Below are positions 7,959 to 17,114 of a DNA stretch of 64,000 bases, piece after piece. Under the pieces are notes generated by a model, which searched no databases, had not been told where the DNA came from, and saw only the letters and a program-made list of their open reading frames with translations. Origin of the DNA: Comamonadaceae bacterium (GTDB lineage: Bacteria > Pseudomonadota > Gammaproteobacteria > Burkholderiales > Burkholderiaceae_C); contig CANEVH010000006.1 in NCBI GenBank assembly GCA_947442105.1, positions 27,887 to 91,886 of the forward strand, in the 5' to 3' direction. Made by a program: the position numbers and the translations under genes. Every line of letters begins with the position of its first letter. Positions within the stretch are counted from its first letter, which is position 1.

Positions 7959-10900
7959 CGCTAAGTTCCCTCTCATTTGCGAAAGCGGCTCCGCGCCGCC
8001 CGCACACCCCCATCAAGGTGGTGATAGTGACCATGGACACGCACCTAGCGAGTTCGGTGGAACGCGCCCGCCGGACCCTGGGGCAAGAGTTTCCCGGTCT
8101 GAGCCTGAGCCTGCACGCCGCCTCCGAATACGCCGGCAACGAAAAATTGATTGCGCGCTGCAAGGCCGATATTGCCCAGGCCGACATCGTGGTGGCTAGC
8201 ATGCTGTTTCTGGAGGACCATTTCCTGCCCATCCTGGACGATTTGCGCGCCCGGCGCATGCAGTGCGACGCCATGGTTTGCATGGCATCCGCCACCGAAG
8301 TCACGCAACTCACCCGCCTGGGCCAGTTCGACATGGGCAAACCCGCCAGCGGCCCGATGGCGCTGCTGAAAAAACTGCGCGGCAGCAAAGAAAAGGCCGC
8401 CACCGGGGGAGCGGCGCAAATGAAGATGCTGCGTCGCCTGCCGCAGATGCTGCGCTTTATTCCCGGTACCGCGCAAGATGTGCGCGCCTACTTTTTGGCA
8501 ATGCAGTACTGGATGAGCGGCTCGGACGAGAACGTGCTGAATTTGGTACGCCACGTGATCGACCGCGGCGCCGATGGCCCCCGGCGCGGCTTGCGCGGAA
8601 CTGTCAAAGCAGACGCGCCCGTCCATTACCCCGAAGTCGGCGTTTACCACCCGCGTCTGGCCGGACGTTATTCAGAGGCTGCCCTGGCACTGCCCCTGCC
8701 TGAAGGCGGCGCGGTGCGCGGCACCGTGGGCTTGCTGCTGATGCGCTCTTACCTGCTGTCGGGCAACGCTGGGCATTACGACGGCGTGATCGCCGCCTTG
8801 GAGGCGCGCGGCCTGCGGGTCATACCCGCCTTTGCCGCTGGACTGGATTCGCGCCCTGCCATTGACGCCTTTTTCTACCAAGACGGCCAAGTCAGCGTGG
8901 ACGCGGTGGTTTCGCTCACCGGCTTTTCGCTCGTGGGTGGCCCGGCCTACAACGACGCCAAGGGCGCTGAAGAAGTGTTGGCCAAACTTGACGTGCCCTA
9001 CGTGGCCGCGCATCCGGTGGAATTTCAGACCCTGGACCTGTGGGGCGGCTCCGAGCGCGGCCTCTTGCCGGTGGAAAGCACCATCATGGTGGCCATCCCT
9101 GAGCTGGACGGCTCCACTGGCCCCATGGTCTTTGGCGGACGCCCTGGCGCTGTCGGCGTTACTTGTACGGGTTGCCACCATGGCTGCACGTTTGGCGCGC
9201 AAGCCACGGCCCAAGACATGCACTCCTGCCCGGAGCGCGCCAACATGCTGGCAGCGCGTGTGAGCAAACTGGTGGCCCTCAAACGCAGCGAACGCAGCGC
9301 GCGCAAGGTCGCCATCGTGCTGTTCAACTTTCCGCCCAATGCCGGCAACATAGGCAGCGCCGCTTATTTGTCGGTGTTCGAGTCCTTGTTGCACACGCTG
9401 ACCGCCATGCAGGCCCAGGGCTACCAGGTCAACCTGCCCGAGAGCGTGGATGAATTGCGCGACGCCCTATTGCACGGCAACGCCGCCCATTACGGCGCCG
9501 ACGCCAATGTGCACACCCTGATCAGCGCCGACGACCATGTGCGCCGCGAGCGCTGGCTCAAAGAAATCGAAGCGCAATGGGGCCCGGCGCCTGGCCGCCA
9601 GCTCAGCAATGGCAGCGCCATCTTTGTGCTGGGCAAGCAGTTTGGCAATGTGCTGGTCAGCGTGCAGCCTTCGTTTGGCTACGAGGGCGACCCGATGCGG
9701 CTTTTGTTTGAGAAAGGCCTGGCGCCCACCCACGCGTTCTCGGCTTTTTACCGCTACCTGCGCGAAGACTTCCAGGCCCACGCGGTATTGCACTTTGGCA
9801 CCCACGGCGCGCTGGAATTCATGCCCGGCAAGCAAACCGGCTTAAGCGGCACCTGCTGGCCCGACCGGCTGATTGACGACTTGCCCAATGTGTACCTGTA
9901 CGCGTCCAACAATCCGTCCGAGGGTGCGATAGCCAAACGCCGCTCAGGCGCCACCTTGGTCAGCTACCTCACACCGCCGATTGCCCAAGCCGGTTTGTAC
10001 AAAGGCCTGAACGAGCTGAAGGCATCGCTGGACCGCTGGCGCACCCTGGAGCGCGACGCCCGTGAACGCCCCGAGCTTGCCGCCATCATCCACGCGCAGG
10101 CCGCCGACCTGGACCTCACCGAAGCGGACCCGGTCTGGGACGCCAGCGACAGCGCAGGCCTGGACAAGCGCATGCTGCAACTGGCCCAAGAGGTGCTGGA
10201 GCTGGAGTACACCCTGATCCCCCACGGCTTGCACGTCACAGGCCGCGCGCCCAGCGCAGCGCAGCGGGTGGACATGCTGCTGGCCATGGCCGATTCTGCG
10301 CAAGGCATCACCCTGCCCCGGGCTGCGGTTGAAGCTTTGGTGGCCGGCAAAACTGCGCAACAGGCGTGGACAGCCACCGGCTTAGCCAAAGACGCGCAAG
10401 CGCTGAGCGCCCTGGAGGCGCTGGTGCTGCCCAACGCGCAATTGGCAGTGGACACCGAGGTGAGCGCCTTGATGCACGCGCTGGACGGTGGCTACATCCG
10501 CCCCGCCCCAGGTGGCGACATTTTGCGCACGCCGGCGGTGCTGCCTACTGGCCGCAATATCCACGGCTTTGACCCGTTTCGCATTCCCAGCGCGCTGGCG
10601 GTGCGTGAAGGCGCGGCACAGGCCCAGTTGCTGCTGGAGCGCCACCAGGCAGACGGCCACGCCCTGCCCGAGTCGGTGGCCATGGTGCTCTGGGGCAGCG
10701 ACAACCTGAAAAACGAAGGCACGCCGATTGGCCAGGCGCTGGCACTCATGGGCGCGCTGCCGCGTTTTGACAGCTATGGCCGCATTGCGGGCGCCACCCT
10801 CATTCCCCTGGCCGAGCTGGGCCGCCCGCGTGTGGATGTGGTAATTACCCTCTCAGGCATCTTCCGGGACCTGATGCCTTTGCAGATCAAGCTGCTGGCA

Positions 10901-11746
10901 GAGGCCGCGTTTTTGGCGGCGTCGGCAGACGAGCCGCTGGAGATGAACTGGGTTCGCAAGCATTCGCTGGCTTACCAGCAAGAGCATGGCTGCACGCTGG
11001 AGACCGCCTCCTTGCGCGTGTATGGCAACGCCGAGGGCGCCTACGGCTCCAACGTCAACAACCTGGTGGAAAGCAGCCGCTGGGGTGACGAGGGCGAACT
11101 GGCCGAAACCTACAAACGCCGCAAGGGCTTTGCCTATGGCCGCAGCGGGCGCGCGGTGCAACAAACCGCCTTGCTCACCAGCGCCTTGTCGGACGTGCAA
11201 CTCACCTACCAAAACCTGGACTCGGTCGAGCTGGGCGTGACCACGGTCGACAACTACTTTGACACCTTGGGCGGCATCACCCAGGCCGTCAAAGTGGCAA
11301 AGGGCGGCAAGACGCCGCCGGTCTACATTGGCGACCAAACCAAGGGCAACGCGTCGGTGCGCTCGCTGCGCGAACAAGTGGCGCTAGAAACCCGCACCCG
11401 CATGCTCAACCCCAAGTGGTACGAGGGCATGCTGGAGCATGGCTACGAGGGCGTGCGCCAAATAGAGGTGCATGTGACCAACACCATGGGCTGGTCGGCC
11501 ACCACCGGCCAAGTGCAGCCCTGGGTTTACAAGCAACTGTCCGAGACCTTCATGCTCGACCCCGAGATGCGCGAACGCCTGGCCAAGCTCAACCCCACCG
11601 CTTCGGCGCGCGTGGCCAACCGCTTGATCGAAGCCAGCGAACGCAACTACTGGCAGCCCGATGCCCAAACCCTGGACGCGCTGCGCCAGGCCAGCGAAGA
11701 ACTAGAAGACCGCCTAGAGGGCGTGTTTGAGAGCGTCGCCGCATAA
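7955..11746 (+). CDS. bchH: Magnesium chelatase subunit H (BchH)
   Basis: Porphyrin-binding catalytic subunit that inserts Mg2+ into protoporphyrin IX with BchI and BchD. 1263 aa from ATG 7955, preceded by GGTGGAG at 7941-7947. This start is favoured over an upstream in-frame start at 7910 that lacks a ribosome site. The N-terminal domain begins KVVIVTMDTHLASSVERA. The long CobN/BchH core includes VLHFGTHGALEFMPGKQTGL (about residue 610), GSDNLKNEGTPIGQAL and YGSNVNNLVESSRWGDEGEL. It is of full family length. The gene follows bchF in the plus-strand operon, and bchM follows after 51 bp, where bchL is usually found in other purple bacteria. Confidence 0.97.
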   Translation: MTLSSLSFAKAAPRRPHTPIKVVIVTMDTHLASSVERARRTLGQEFPGLSLSLHAASEYAGNEKLIARCKADIAQADIVVASMLFLEDHFLPILDDLRARRMQCDAMVCMASATEVTQLTRLGQFDMGKPASGPMALLKKLRGSKEKAATGGAAQMKMLRRLPQMLRFIPGTAQDVRAYFLAMQYWMSGSDENVLNLVRHVIDRGADGPRRGLRGTVKADAPVHYPEVGVYHPRLAGRYSEAALALPLPEGGAVRGTVGLLLMRSYLLSGNAGHYDGVIAALEARGLRVIPAFAAGLDSRPAIDAFFYQDGQVSVDAVVSLTGFSLVGGPAYNDAKGAEEVLAKLDVPYVAAHPVEFQTLDLWGGSERGLLPVESTIMVAIPELDGSTGPMVFGGRPGAVGVTCTGCHHGCTFGAQATAQDMHSCPERANMLAARVSKLVALKRSERSARKVAIVLFNFPPNAGNIGSAAYLSVFESLLHTLTAMQAQGYQVNLPESVDELRDALLHGNAAHYGADANVHTLISADDHVRRERWLKEIEAQWGPAPGRQLSNGSAIFVLGKQFGNVLVSVQPSFGYEGDPMRLLFEKGLAPTHAFSAFYRYLREDFQAHAVLHFGTHGALEFMPGKQTGLSGTCWPDRLIDDLPNVYLYASNNPSEGAIAKRRSGATLVSYLTPPIAQAGLYKGLNELKASLDRWRTLERDARERPELAAIIHAQAADLDLTEADPVWDASDSAGLDKRMLQLAQEVLELEYTLIPHGLHVTGRAPSAAQRVDMLLAMADSAQGITLPRAAVEALVAGKTAQQAWTATGLAKDAQALSALEALVLPNAQLAVDTEVSALMHALDGGYIRPAPGGDILRTPAVLPTGRNIHGFDPFRIPSALAVREGAAQAQLLLERHQADGHALPESVAMVLWGSDNLKNEGTPIGQALALMGALPRFDSYGRIAGATLIPLAELGRPRVDVVITLSGIFRDLMPLQIKLLAEAAFLAASADEPLEMNWVRKHSLAYQQEHGCTLETASLRVYGNAEGAYGSNVNNLVESSRWGDEGELAETYKRRKGFAYGRSGRAVQQTALLTSALSDVQLTYQNLDSVELGVTTVDNYFDTLGGITQAVKVAKGGKTPPVYIGDQTKGNASVRSLREQVALETRTRMLNPKWYEGMLEHGYEGVRQIEVHVTNTMGWSATTGQVQPWVYKQLSETFMLDPEMRERLAKLNPTASARVANRLIEASERNYWQPDAQTLDALRQASEELEDRLEGVFESVAA

Positions 11747-11797
11747 GGCGCCGCACCTCTTTTTGACCTGCTGGGTTTTCACAGAAAGACACCGACC

Positions 11798-12496
11798 ATG
11801 AGCGACACCACCTACCAAGCGCGACGCGGCCAAATCGAGAACTACTTTGACCGCACCGCCGCCGCTGCCTGGGCGACCTTGACCTCAGACGCGCCGGTGG
11901 GCCGGGTGCGCGCCACGGTGCGCGCCGGGCGCGACCGCATGCGCGCCACCCTGCTGTCGTGGTTGCCGCAAGACCTGCGCGGCGCGCGCATTTTGGACGC
12001 AGGCTGCGGCACCGGCGCGCTGGCGGTAGAAGCAGCACGCCGCGGCGCACAGGTGGTGGGCATTGACCTCTCGCCCACGCTGGTGAACCTGGCACGCGAC
12101 CGTCTGCCCGCAGCGCTGGCTGGCCAAATCGACCTGCGCAGCGGCGACATGCTCGACGCAAGCCTGGGCCACTTCGACCATGTGGTGGCGATGGACTCCA
12201 TCATCCATTACGAAACCGATGACGCAGTGAACGCCTTGGCGCAATTGGCACAGCGCACCTCGGGCTCCATCGTGTTTACCTTTGCGCCCCGCACGCCGCT
12301 GCTGGCGGCCATGATCTCGGTGGGTCGGCTGTTTCCGCGCGGTGACCGCGCACCATGGCTAGAGCCCATGGCCGAGGAAAAAATTGCCCGCCTGATGGCC
12401 CAAAACCCCAGCCTGCACGCCTGGAAGGGTGGCCGCACACAACGCATCTCCAGCGGTTTTTACAAGTCCCAGGCCATGGAGTGGACACGGCCATGA
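11798..12496 (+). CDS. bchM: Mg-protoporphyrin IX O-methyltransferase (BchM)
   Basis: SAM-dependent methyltransferase that esterifies the ring C propionate of Mg-protoporphyrin IX. 232 aa. Family N-terminus RGQIENYFDRTAAAAWATLT, SAM motif I ILDAGCGTGALAVEAARRGA near residue 65, acidic motif II VVGIDLSP, and the C-terminal phrase RTQRISSGFYKSQAMEWTRP typical of BchM. The product feeds AcsF, encoded downstream in the same operon. The stop overlaps the lhaA start as ATGA (12493-12496). Confidence 0.96.
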   Translation: MSDTTYQARRGQIENYFDRTAAAAWATLTSDAPVGRVRATVRAGRDRMRATLLSWLPQDLRGARILDAGCGTGALAVEAARRGAQVVGIDLSPTLVNLARDRLPAALAGQIDLRSGDMLDASLGHFDHVVAMDSIIHYETDDAVNALAQLAQRTSGSIVFTFAPRTPLLAAMISVGRLFPRGDRAPWLEPMAEEKIARLMAQNPSLHAWKGGRTQRISSGFYKSQAMEWTRP

Positions 12497-13932
12497 AAGC
12501 CAAAACCTTCACCAAGTTCGCCAAAAACCTGCCAGCCAGCTGGTTGCCGTTTGCAGAAGTTTCGAGCGCTGGCCTGCCCTTGGCCCGGCTGCTGCGCCTG
12601 TCCTTGTTCAAGGTGACCATGGGCATGACCACCGCCTTGATCATCGGAACGCTCAACCGGGTGATGATTGTCGAGCTGGGCGTGTCCGCCTGGCTGGTGT
12701 CTTTGATGCTTGCCCTGCCTTTGCTTGTGGCTCCGTTTCGCGCGGTCACTGGCTACCAGTCCGACGTTCACCGCTCCGCCTTTGGCTGGAAGCGCGTGCC
12801 GTATATGTGGGGTGGCACGCTGATCCAGTTTTTCGGGCTGGCGGTGATGCCGTTTGCACTGTTGGTGCTCTCAGGCGGTGGCCAGATTGCCACGCCGGAG
12901 TGGGTGGGCCAGGGCGCCGCTGCCATGGCCTTCTTGATGGTGGGCGCGGGCTTGCAAACATCGCAAACTGCCGGCCTGGCCTTGGCCACCGACCAAGCCA
13001 GCGAAGAGACCCGCCCGCGCGTGGTTGCCCTGCTCTACATCATGCTGCTGGTAGGCGCCGTATTTGGCAGCCTGATTTTTAGCTTTTTGCTGTCCGACTT
13101 TACGCCCGAGCGCTTGGTGCAAGTGGTGCAAAGCTCGGCGCTGGTGGTGCTGGTTCTCAACTCGGTGGCGCTTTGGAAACAAGAGCCGCGCAACCCCCAG
13201 CGCGCTGCGGCACTCAGGACGGAGGTGCAGCCCAGCTTTCAGGAAGTCTGGGCGCAGTTCATCGGCCTGCCCCGTGCGCGGCGCTTTTTGTGGGCCACGG
13301 CGCTGGGCACCATGGCCTTCAATATGCAAGACATTGTGCTGGAGCCCTATGGAGGCGAGATTTTGCACCTGAGCGTGGGCGCGACCAGCGCACTGACTGC
13401 CATGCTGGCCGGCGGCGGCTTGGTGGGCTTTGTGCTGGCCGGCCGCCAACTGGCGCTGGGCGTTGACCCGCTGCGCTTGGCGGCTTATGGTGCGCTCGCC
13501 GGTTTGCCGGCGTTTTCTGCGGTGATTTTTTCTGCGCCTTTGGAAGCGGGCTGGCTGTTTCGCTTGGGCGCCTTGGGCATTGGTTTTGGCGGCGGCCTGT
13601 TTGCGGTGGGCACCCTGTTCTCGGCCATGCGCATGGAGGCCGGTTTTGTCGGTCTGGCGCTAGGCGCATGGGGCGCGGTTCAATCAACGGCTGCCGGTCT
13701 CGCCATGTTTTTTGGCGGCGCGCTGCGCGACGTCGTCAACACCTTGGCCACCCAGGGCTTGCTAGGCCAAGGCATGGCCATGCCCTCGGTGGGCTACAGC
13801 GTGGTCTACCACGTAGAGATGCTGCTGCTGTTCATGACCCTGGTCGCCGTTGGCCCGCTGGTGCAGCGCAACAGCCGCAAAGCCCGCACCCCTATTTCAC
13901 CCCCGCTCGGTTTGGCCGAGATTTCCACTTAG
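12493..13932 (+). CDS. lhaA: Light-harvesting complex assembly protein LhaA (PucC/BCH transporter family)
   Basis: Major-facilitator-type membrane protein needed for LH1 assembly, thought to deliver bacteriochlorophyll. 479 aa with about 12 transmembrane helices. N-terminal markers are LLRLSLFKVTMGMTTALIIG and TLNRVMIVELGVSAWLVSLM, followed by PFRAVTGYQSDVHRSAFGWK and KRVPYMWGGTLIQFFGLAVM, which are characteristic of the PucC/LhaA/Bch2 group. Start ATG 12493 overlaps the bchM stop. Position upstream of puhA matches the conserved bchM-lhaA-puhABC order and supports LhaA over PucC. Confidence 0.95.
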   Translation: MKAKTFTKFAKNLPASWLPFAEVSSAGLPLARLLRLSLFKVTMGMTTALIIGTLNRVMIVELGVSAWLVSLMLALPLLVAPFRAVTGYQSDVHRSAFGWKRVPYMWGGTLIQFFGLAVMPFALLVLSGGGQIATPEWVGQGAAAMAFLMVGAGLQTSQTAGLALATDQASEETRPRVVALLYIMLLVGAVFGSLIFSFLLSDFTPERLVQVVQSSALVVLVLNSVALWKQEPRNPQRAAALRTEVQPSFQEVWAQFIGLPRARRFLWATALGTMAFNMQDIVLEPYGGEILHLSVGATSALTAMLAGGGLVGFVLAGRQLALGVDPLRLAAYGALAGLPAFSAVIFSAPLEAGWLFRLGALGIGFGGGLFAVGTLFSAMRMEAGFVGLALGAWGAVQSTAAGLAMFFGGALRDVVNTLATQGLLGQGMAMPSVGYSVVYHVEMLLLFMTLVAVGPLVQRNSRKARTPISPPLGLAEIST

Positions 13933-13963
13933 TTCTTAGCGTCATCACAAAGGAGAAGCCTTT

Positions 13964-14734
13964 ATGCAAACCGTCGGCTACATCACCTCATACATCGACC
14001 TGGCGCAGCTCATGCTGTATGTGTTTTGGATCTTTTTCGCCGGACTGATTTACTACCTCGTGCAAGAAAACCACCGCGAGGGCTACCCCATGGAGTCCGG
14101 CAGCAACGGGCGTGCAGTGGTCAAGGGCTGGCCTATTCCAGAGCCCAAGACCTTCAAGCTCGAAGGCGGCAGAACCGTCACCGTGCCTGACCTCAAGCGC
14201 AAGGAGCCACCGCTCAACGGCGCTTCTGCCGGGTTTGGTATGGGTTCGCCCATCGAGCCCACCGGAGACCCGATGACAGCCGCCATCGGGCCAGGTGCTT
14301 ACACGCTGCGCCAAGACGTGCCTGAAATGACCACCCATGGCACCCCGGTAATCCAGCCCTTGCGATTGGCGTCTGACTACACCGTGGCCACACAGGACGT
14401 GGACCCACGCGGCTTGCCGGTTGTAGGTGGCGACGGAAAGCCGGGCGGCACGGTCAAGGACATCTGGATTGATGCGTCCGAGATGATGTTCCGCTACCTG
14501 GAGGTGGAAACATCCACCAGCGCAGGCCTGCGCCGCGTGCTCTTGCCCATTCCTTTCACCCTGATTCGCCGCAACCAAGTCGAGGTGCACGCCATCTACG
14601 GGCGCCACTTTGCCGACGTGCCGCAACTGCGCAATCCCGACCAAGTGACCAAGCTAGAAGAAGAAAAGATCACCGCCTATTACGGCGGAGGCACGCTCTA
14701 CGCCGACCCCAAGCGCAACCAGCCCTTGGTCTGA
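13964..14734 (+). CDS. puhA: Photosynthetic reaction centre H subunit
   Basis: Cytoplasmic cap of the reaction centre, involved in proton delivery to QB. 256 aa, with one N-terminal transmembrane helix (YIDLAQLMLYVFWIFFAGLI) then the H-subunit signature YYLVQENHREGYPME. The cytoplasmic beta-barrel PRC domain contains VKDIWIDASEMMFRYLEVE and the C-terminal EEEKITAYYGGGTLYADPKR. A GGAG ribosome site (aaaGGAGaagcc) precedes the start. It is followed by its assembly genes puhB and puhC. Confidence 0.97.
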   Translation: MQTVGYITSYIDLAQLMLYVFWIFFAGLIYYLVQENHREGYPMESGSNGRAVVKGWPIPEPKTFKLEGGRTVTVPDLKRKEPPLNGASAGFGMGSPIEPTGDPMTAAIGPGAYTLRQDVPEMTTHGTPVIQPLRLASDYTVATQDVDPRGLPVVGGDGKPGGTVKDIWIDASEMMFRYLEVETSTSAGLRRVLLPIPFTLIRRNQVEVHAIYGRHFADVPQLRNPDQVTKLEEEKITAYYGGGTLYADPKRNQPLV

Positions 14735-14783
14735 GTCCAGTGCCCTTCCTGCCCCACTGAAGTGACCACCTGAAGAGACCACC

Positions 14784-15458
14784 ATGAGCATCGACAACCA
14801 CGGCCACGAATACGAGTTTGAGCCCCAGTTCGGACTGCCGGAACGCCTGCCCAGCAACGAACGCATTCTTTGGCAAGGCTCGCCCGATGTGGCGACCTTG
14901 GCCAAAAGCGCGTTTCATCTGCGCAAGCTGGTGGTGTACTTTGGCATTCTCTTGCTGGCGCGCGCTTATCCCGAAGTGCAAGCTGGCGCAGGCCTGCTGG
15001 ACGTGCTGATTGCGCTCAAGTGGCTTGCGCCGCTGACGGTGGCTGGACTGCTCACCGTCTGGTTTCTTGCCTGGATGACGGCAAGCACCACCGTGTACAC
15101 CCTGACGAACCAGCGGGTGGTGATGCGCCTGGGTATTGTGCTGACGGTGACCTTCAATCTGCCATTGTCCAAAATCGCCTCTGCTGACCTGCGCAGCCTG
15201 TCGGGTGGCCATGGCGACATCACTCTGAGCCTCCAAGGTGAAGACCGCATTGCCTGGGTTCACCTGTGGCCCAGCGTGCGGCCCTGGCGCATTAGCAAGC
15301 CCGAGCCCACCTTGCGCGCGGTGGCAAACGCCACGGGCCTGGCCAGTGAACTCAGTGCGGCCTGGACGGCGGTCAACGGTCCGTCTGTGGCCCTTGCGCA
15401 CACTGCGCGCACCCGTGCACCAAGCCCCGCTGGCCGTCTGCAAGCGAGCGCTACATGA
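14784..15458 (+). CDS. puhB: Photosynthetic complex assembly protein PuhB (PH-domain)
   Basis: Membrane protein that helps reaction-centre assembly. 224 aa. The N-terminus FGLPERLPSNERILWQGSPD is typical of PuhB and bacterial PH (YdbS-like) domains. Two or three helices (about residues 52-100, including LKWLAPLTVAGLLTVWFLAW) are followed by the PH-type block TVYTLTNQRVVMRLGIVLTV. The C-terminal tail, about 35 residues rich in Ala and Thr, is less conserved. The stop overlaps the puhC start (ATGA at 15455). Confidence 0.92.
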   Translation: MSIDNHGHEYEFEPQFGLPERLPSNERILWQGSPDVATLAKSAFHLRKLVVYFGILLLARAYPEVQAGAGLLDVLIALKWLAPLTVAGLLTVWFLAWMTASTTVYTLTNQRVVMRLGIVLTVTFNLPLSKIASADLRSLSGGHGDITLSLQGEDRIAWVHLWPSVRPWRISKPEPTLRAVANATGLASELSAAWTAVNGPSVALAHTARTRAPSPAGRLQASAT

Positions 15459-15925
15459 ACGCCGCTTTGATGCCAGCGCCCAAAGCGCCCCGCACCACGG
15501 ACACCTTTCCGCAGTGGGTGTTGTACTGCGCCGGCGGCATCATCGCGTTCGCATTGATTTCGGTAGGCCTGGTCCGCATTACCGGCAACGGGCCGGACCA
15601 ACGGGCCGCTGCCGCCACCGTGGAGCGCTCCCTGCGCTTTGAGGACCTGCCCGACCACGGCGTATTGGTGTCTGACGGCGCCACCGGAGAGAAGCTGACC
15701 GTGCTCTACGGCGAGCAAGGTTTTGTGCGCGGCGTACTGCGTGCGCTGAGCCGCGAAAGGCATTCGCGTGGCATCGGGTCCCAGCCCCCGTTCAAGCTGG
15801 TGGCCCATGTGGACGGCCGCATCAGCCTGATGGACCCTGCCACCGGCGAACGCATTGACTTAGGTTCGTTTGGCCCTAGCAACACCGCAGAATTTGCACG
15901 CTTTTTGGCGATGCAGCCGGAGTAG
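15455..15925 (+). CDS. puhC: Photosynthetic complex assembly protein PuhC
   Basis: 156 aa with one N-terminal membrane anchor (WVLYCAGGIIAFALISVGLV) and a periplasmic domain that includes RSLRFEDLPDHGVLVSD, YGEQGFVRGVLRALSRER and ISLMDPATGERIDLGSFGP. These phrases fit the PuhC family, which organises the reaction centre-LH1 core. It overlaps puhB by 4 bp and is followed by an 88-bp spacer before acsF. Confidence 0.92.
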   Translation: MNAALMPAPKAPRTTDTFPQWVLYCAGGIIAFALISVGLVRITGNGPDQRAAAATVERSLRFEDLPDHGVLVSDGATGEKLTVLYGEQGFVRGVLRALSRERHSRGIGSQPPFKLVAHVDGRISLMDPATGERIDLGSFGPSNTAEFARFLAMQPE

Positions 15926-16013
15926 GCGGCACTGGCAATTGCAACACCAAGCCTGACATAAGAACAAGCCTCCCATAACAACACAACTAAGACCCAGACC
16001 CTGGAGACACACC

Positions 16014-17090
16014 ATGCAAGCAACAACCGCCATTGACTCTTCTGACAAGGCCTCACAAAAAGCCGTCGAATCGACGATGCTGAGCCCGCGTTTTTACACC
16101 ACCGACTTTGCCGCCATGGACAGGCTGGACATGTCGCCCCTGCGCAGCGAGTGGGACGCGATGCTGGCCGAGTACGAAGGCGACAACAACCACGACCACT
16201 TCCAGCGCACGCCGGAGTTTGCCCAGGAAGTGGCGGAGCGCTTTTCGCAGGTGAGCCCGGCCATGCGCCAGGAGTTTTTGGAGTTTTTGATCTCTTCGCT
16301 GACCTCGGAGTTCTCAGGCTGCATCTTGTACAACGAGATCTTCAAGCATGTGGAGAACCCCGATATCAAGCAGTTGATGCGCTACATGGCGCGCGACGAA
16401 TCGCGCCACGCCAGCTTTATCAACCAGTCACTCAAAGACTTTGGCCTGGGGATTGACCTGGGTGACTTAAAGCGCACCAAGGCCTACACCTACTTCAAGC
16501 CCAAGTACATTTTTTACGCCACCTACCTGTCGGAAAAAATTGGCTATGCGCGCTACATCACCATCCACCGCCAGTTAGAGAAGAACCCAGACAAGCGCTT
16601 TCACCCCATCTTCAAGTGGTTTGAGCGCTGGTGCAATGACGAGTTCCGCCACGGCGAGTCGTTCGCCCTCATCATGCGGGCCAACCCCCACCTCTTGCGC
16701 GGCGGCAATGTGTATTGGATTCGCTTCTTTTTGCTAGCCGTCTACGCCACCATGTATGTGCGCGACCATACGCGGCCCATGCTGCACCACGAAATGGGGC
16801 TGGAGTCCACCAGCTACGACTTTGCGGTGTTTCGCATTACCAACGAGATCACCAAACAAGTATTCCCCGTCAGCCTGGACCTGGACAACCCCGCGTTTGG
16901 CCAAGGCCTGGAGCGCCTGTTCCATATCCAAACGCAAATGGACGCGGCCAAGGCCCAGGGCGGCGTGCTCGGCACGCTGCGCCGTGCAGGGTGGGCAGTC
17001 GCGGGCCTGAGCACCTTCGTGCGCCTGTACTTTTTGCCGGTGCAGCGCCACGACCTGCCGGCGCAAATCCGCATGGCGCCCGCCTGGTAA
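16014..17090 (+). CDS. acsF: Oxygen-dependent Mg-protoporphyrin IX monomethyl ester cyclase (AcsF)
   Basis: Di-iron oxidase that forms ring E (divinyl protochlorophyllide) using O2. 358 aa. Iron-ligand helices are visible: [33 protein letters not shown] and [16 protein letters not shown], giving the paired E/DExRH motifs. A clear GGAG lies before ATG 16014. No anaerobic cyclase gene (bchE) is present in the window, so within this cluster ring E formation depends on oxygen. It is located in the puh operon between puhC and puhE, as in Rubrivivax-like clusters. Confidence 0.96.
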   Translation: MQATTAIDSSDKASQKAVESTMLSPRFYTTDFAAMDRLDMSPLRSEWDAMLAEYEGDNNHDHFQRTPEFAQEVAERFSQVSPAMRQEFLEFLISSLTSEFSGCILYNEIFKHVENPDIKQLMRYMARDESRHASFINQSLKDFGLGIDLGDLKRTKAYTYFKPKYIFYATYLSEKIGYARYITIHRQLEKNPDKRFHPIFKWFERWCNDEFRHGESFALIMRANPHLLRGGNVYWIRFFLLAVYATMYVRDHTRPMLHHEMGLESTSYDFAVFRITNEITKQVFPVSLDLDNPAFGQGLERLFHIQTQMDAAKAQGGVLGTLRRAGWAVAGLSTFVRLYFLPVQRHDLPAQIRMAPAW

Positions 17091-17114
17091 GCGTCGCAGC
17101 ACCGAAGGCCCAGG

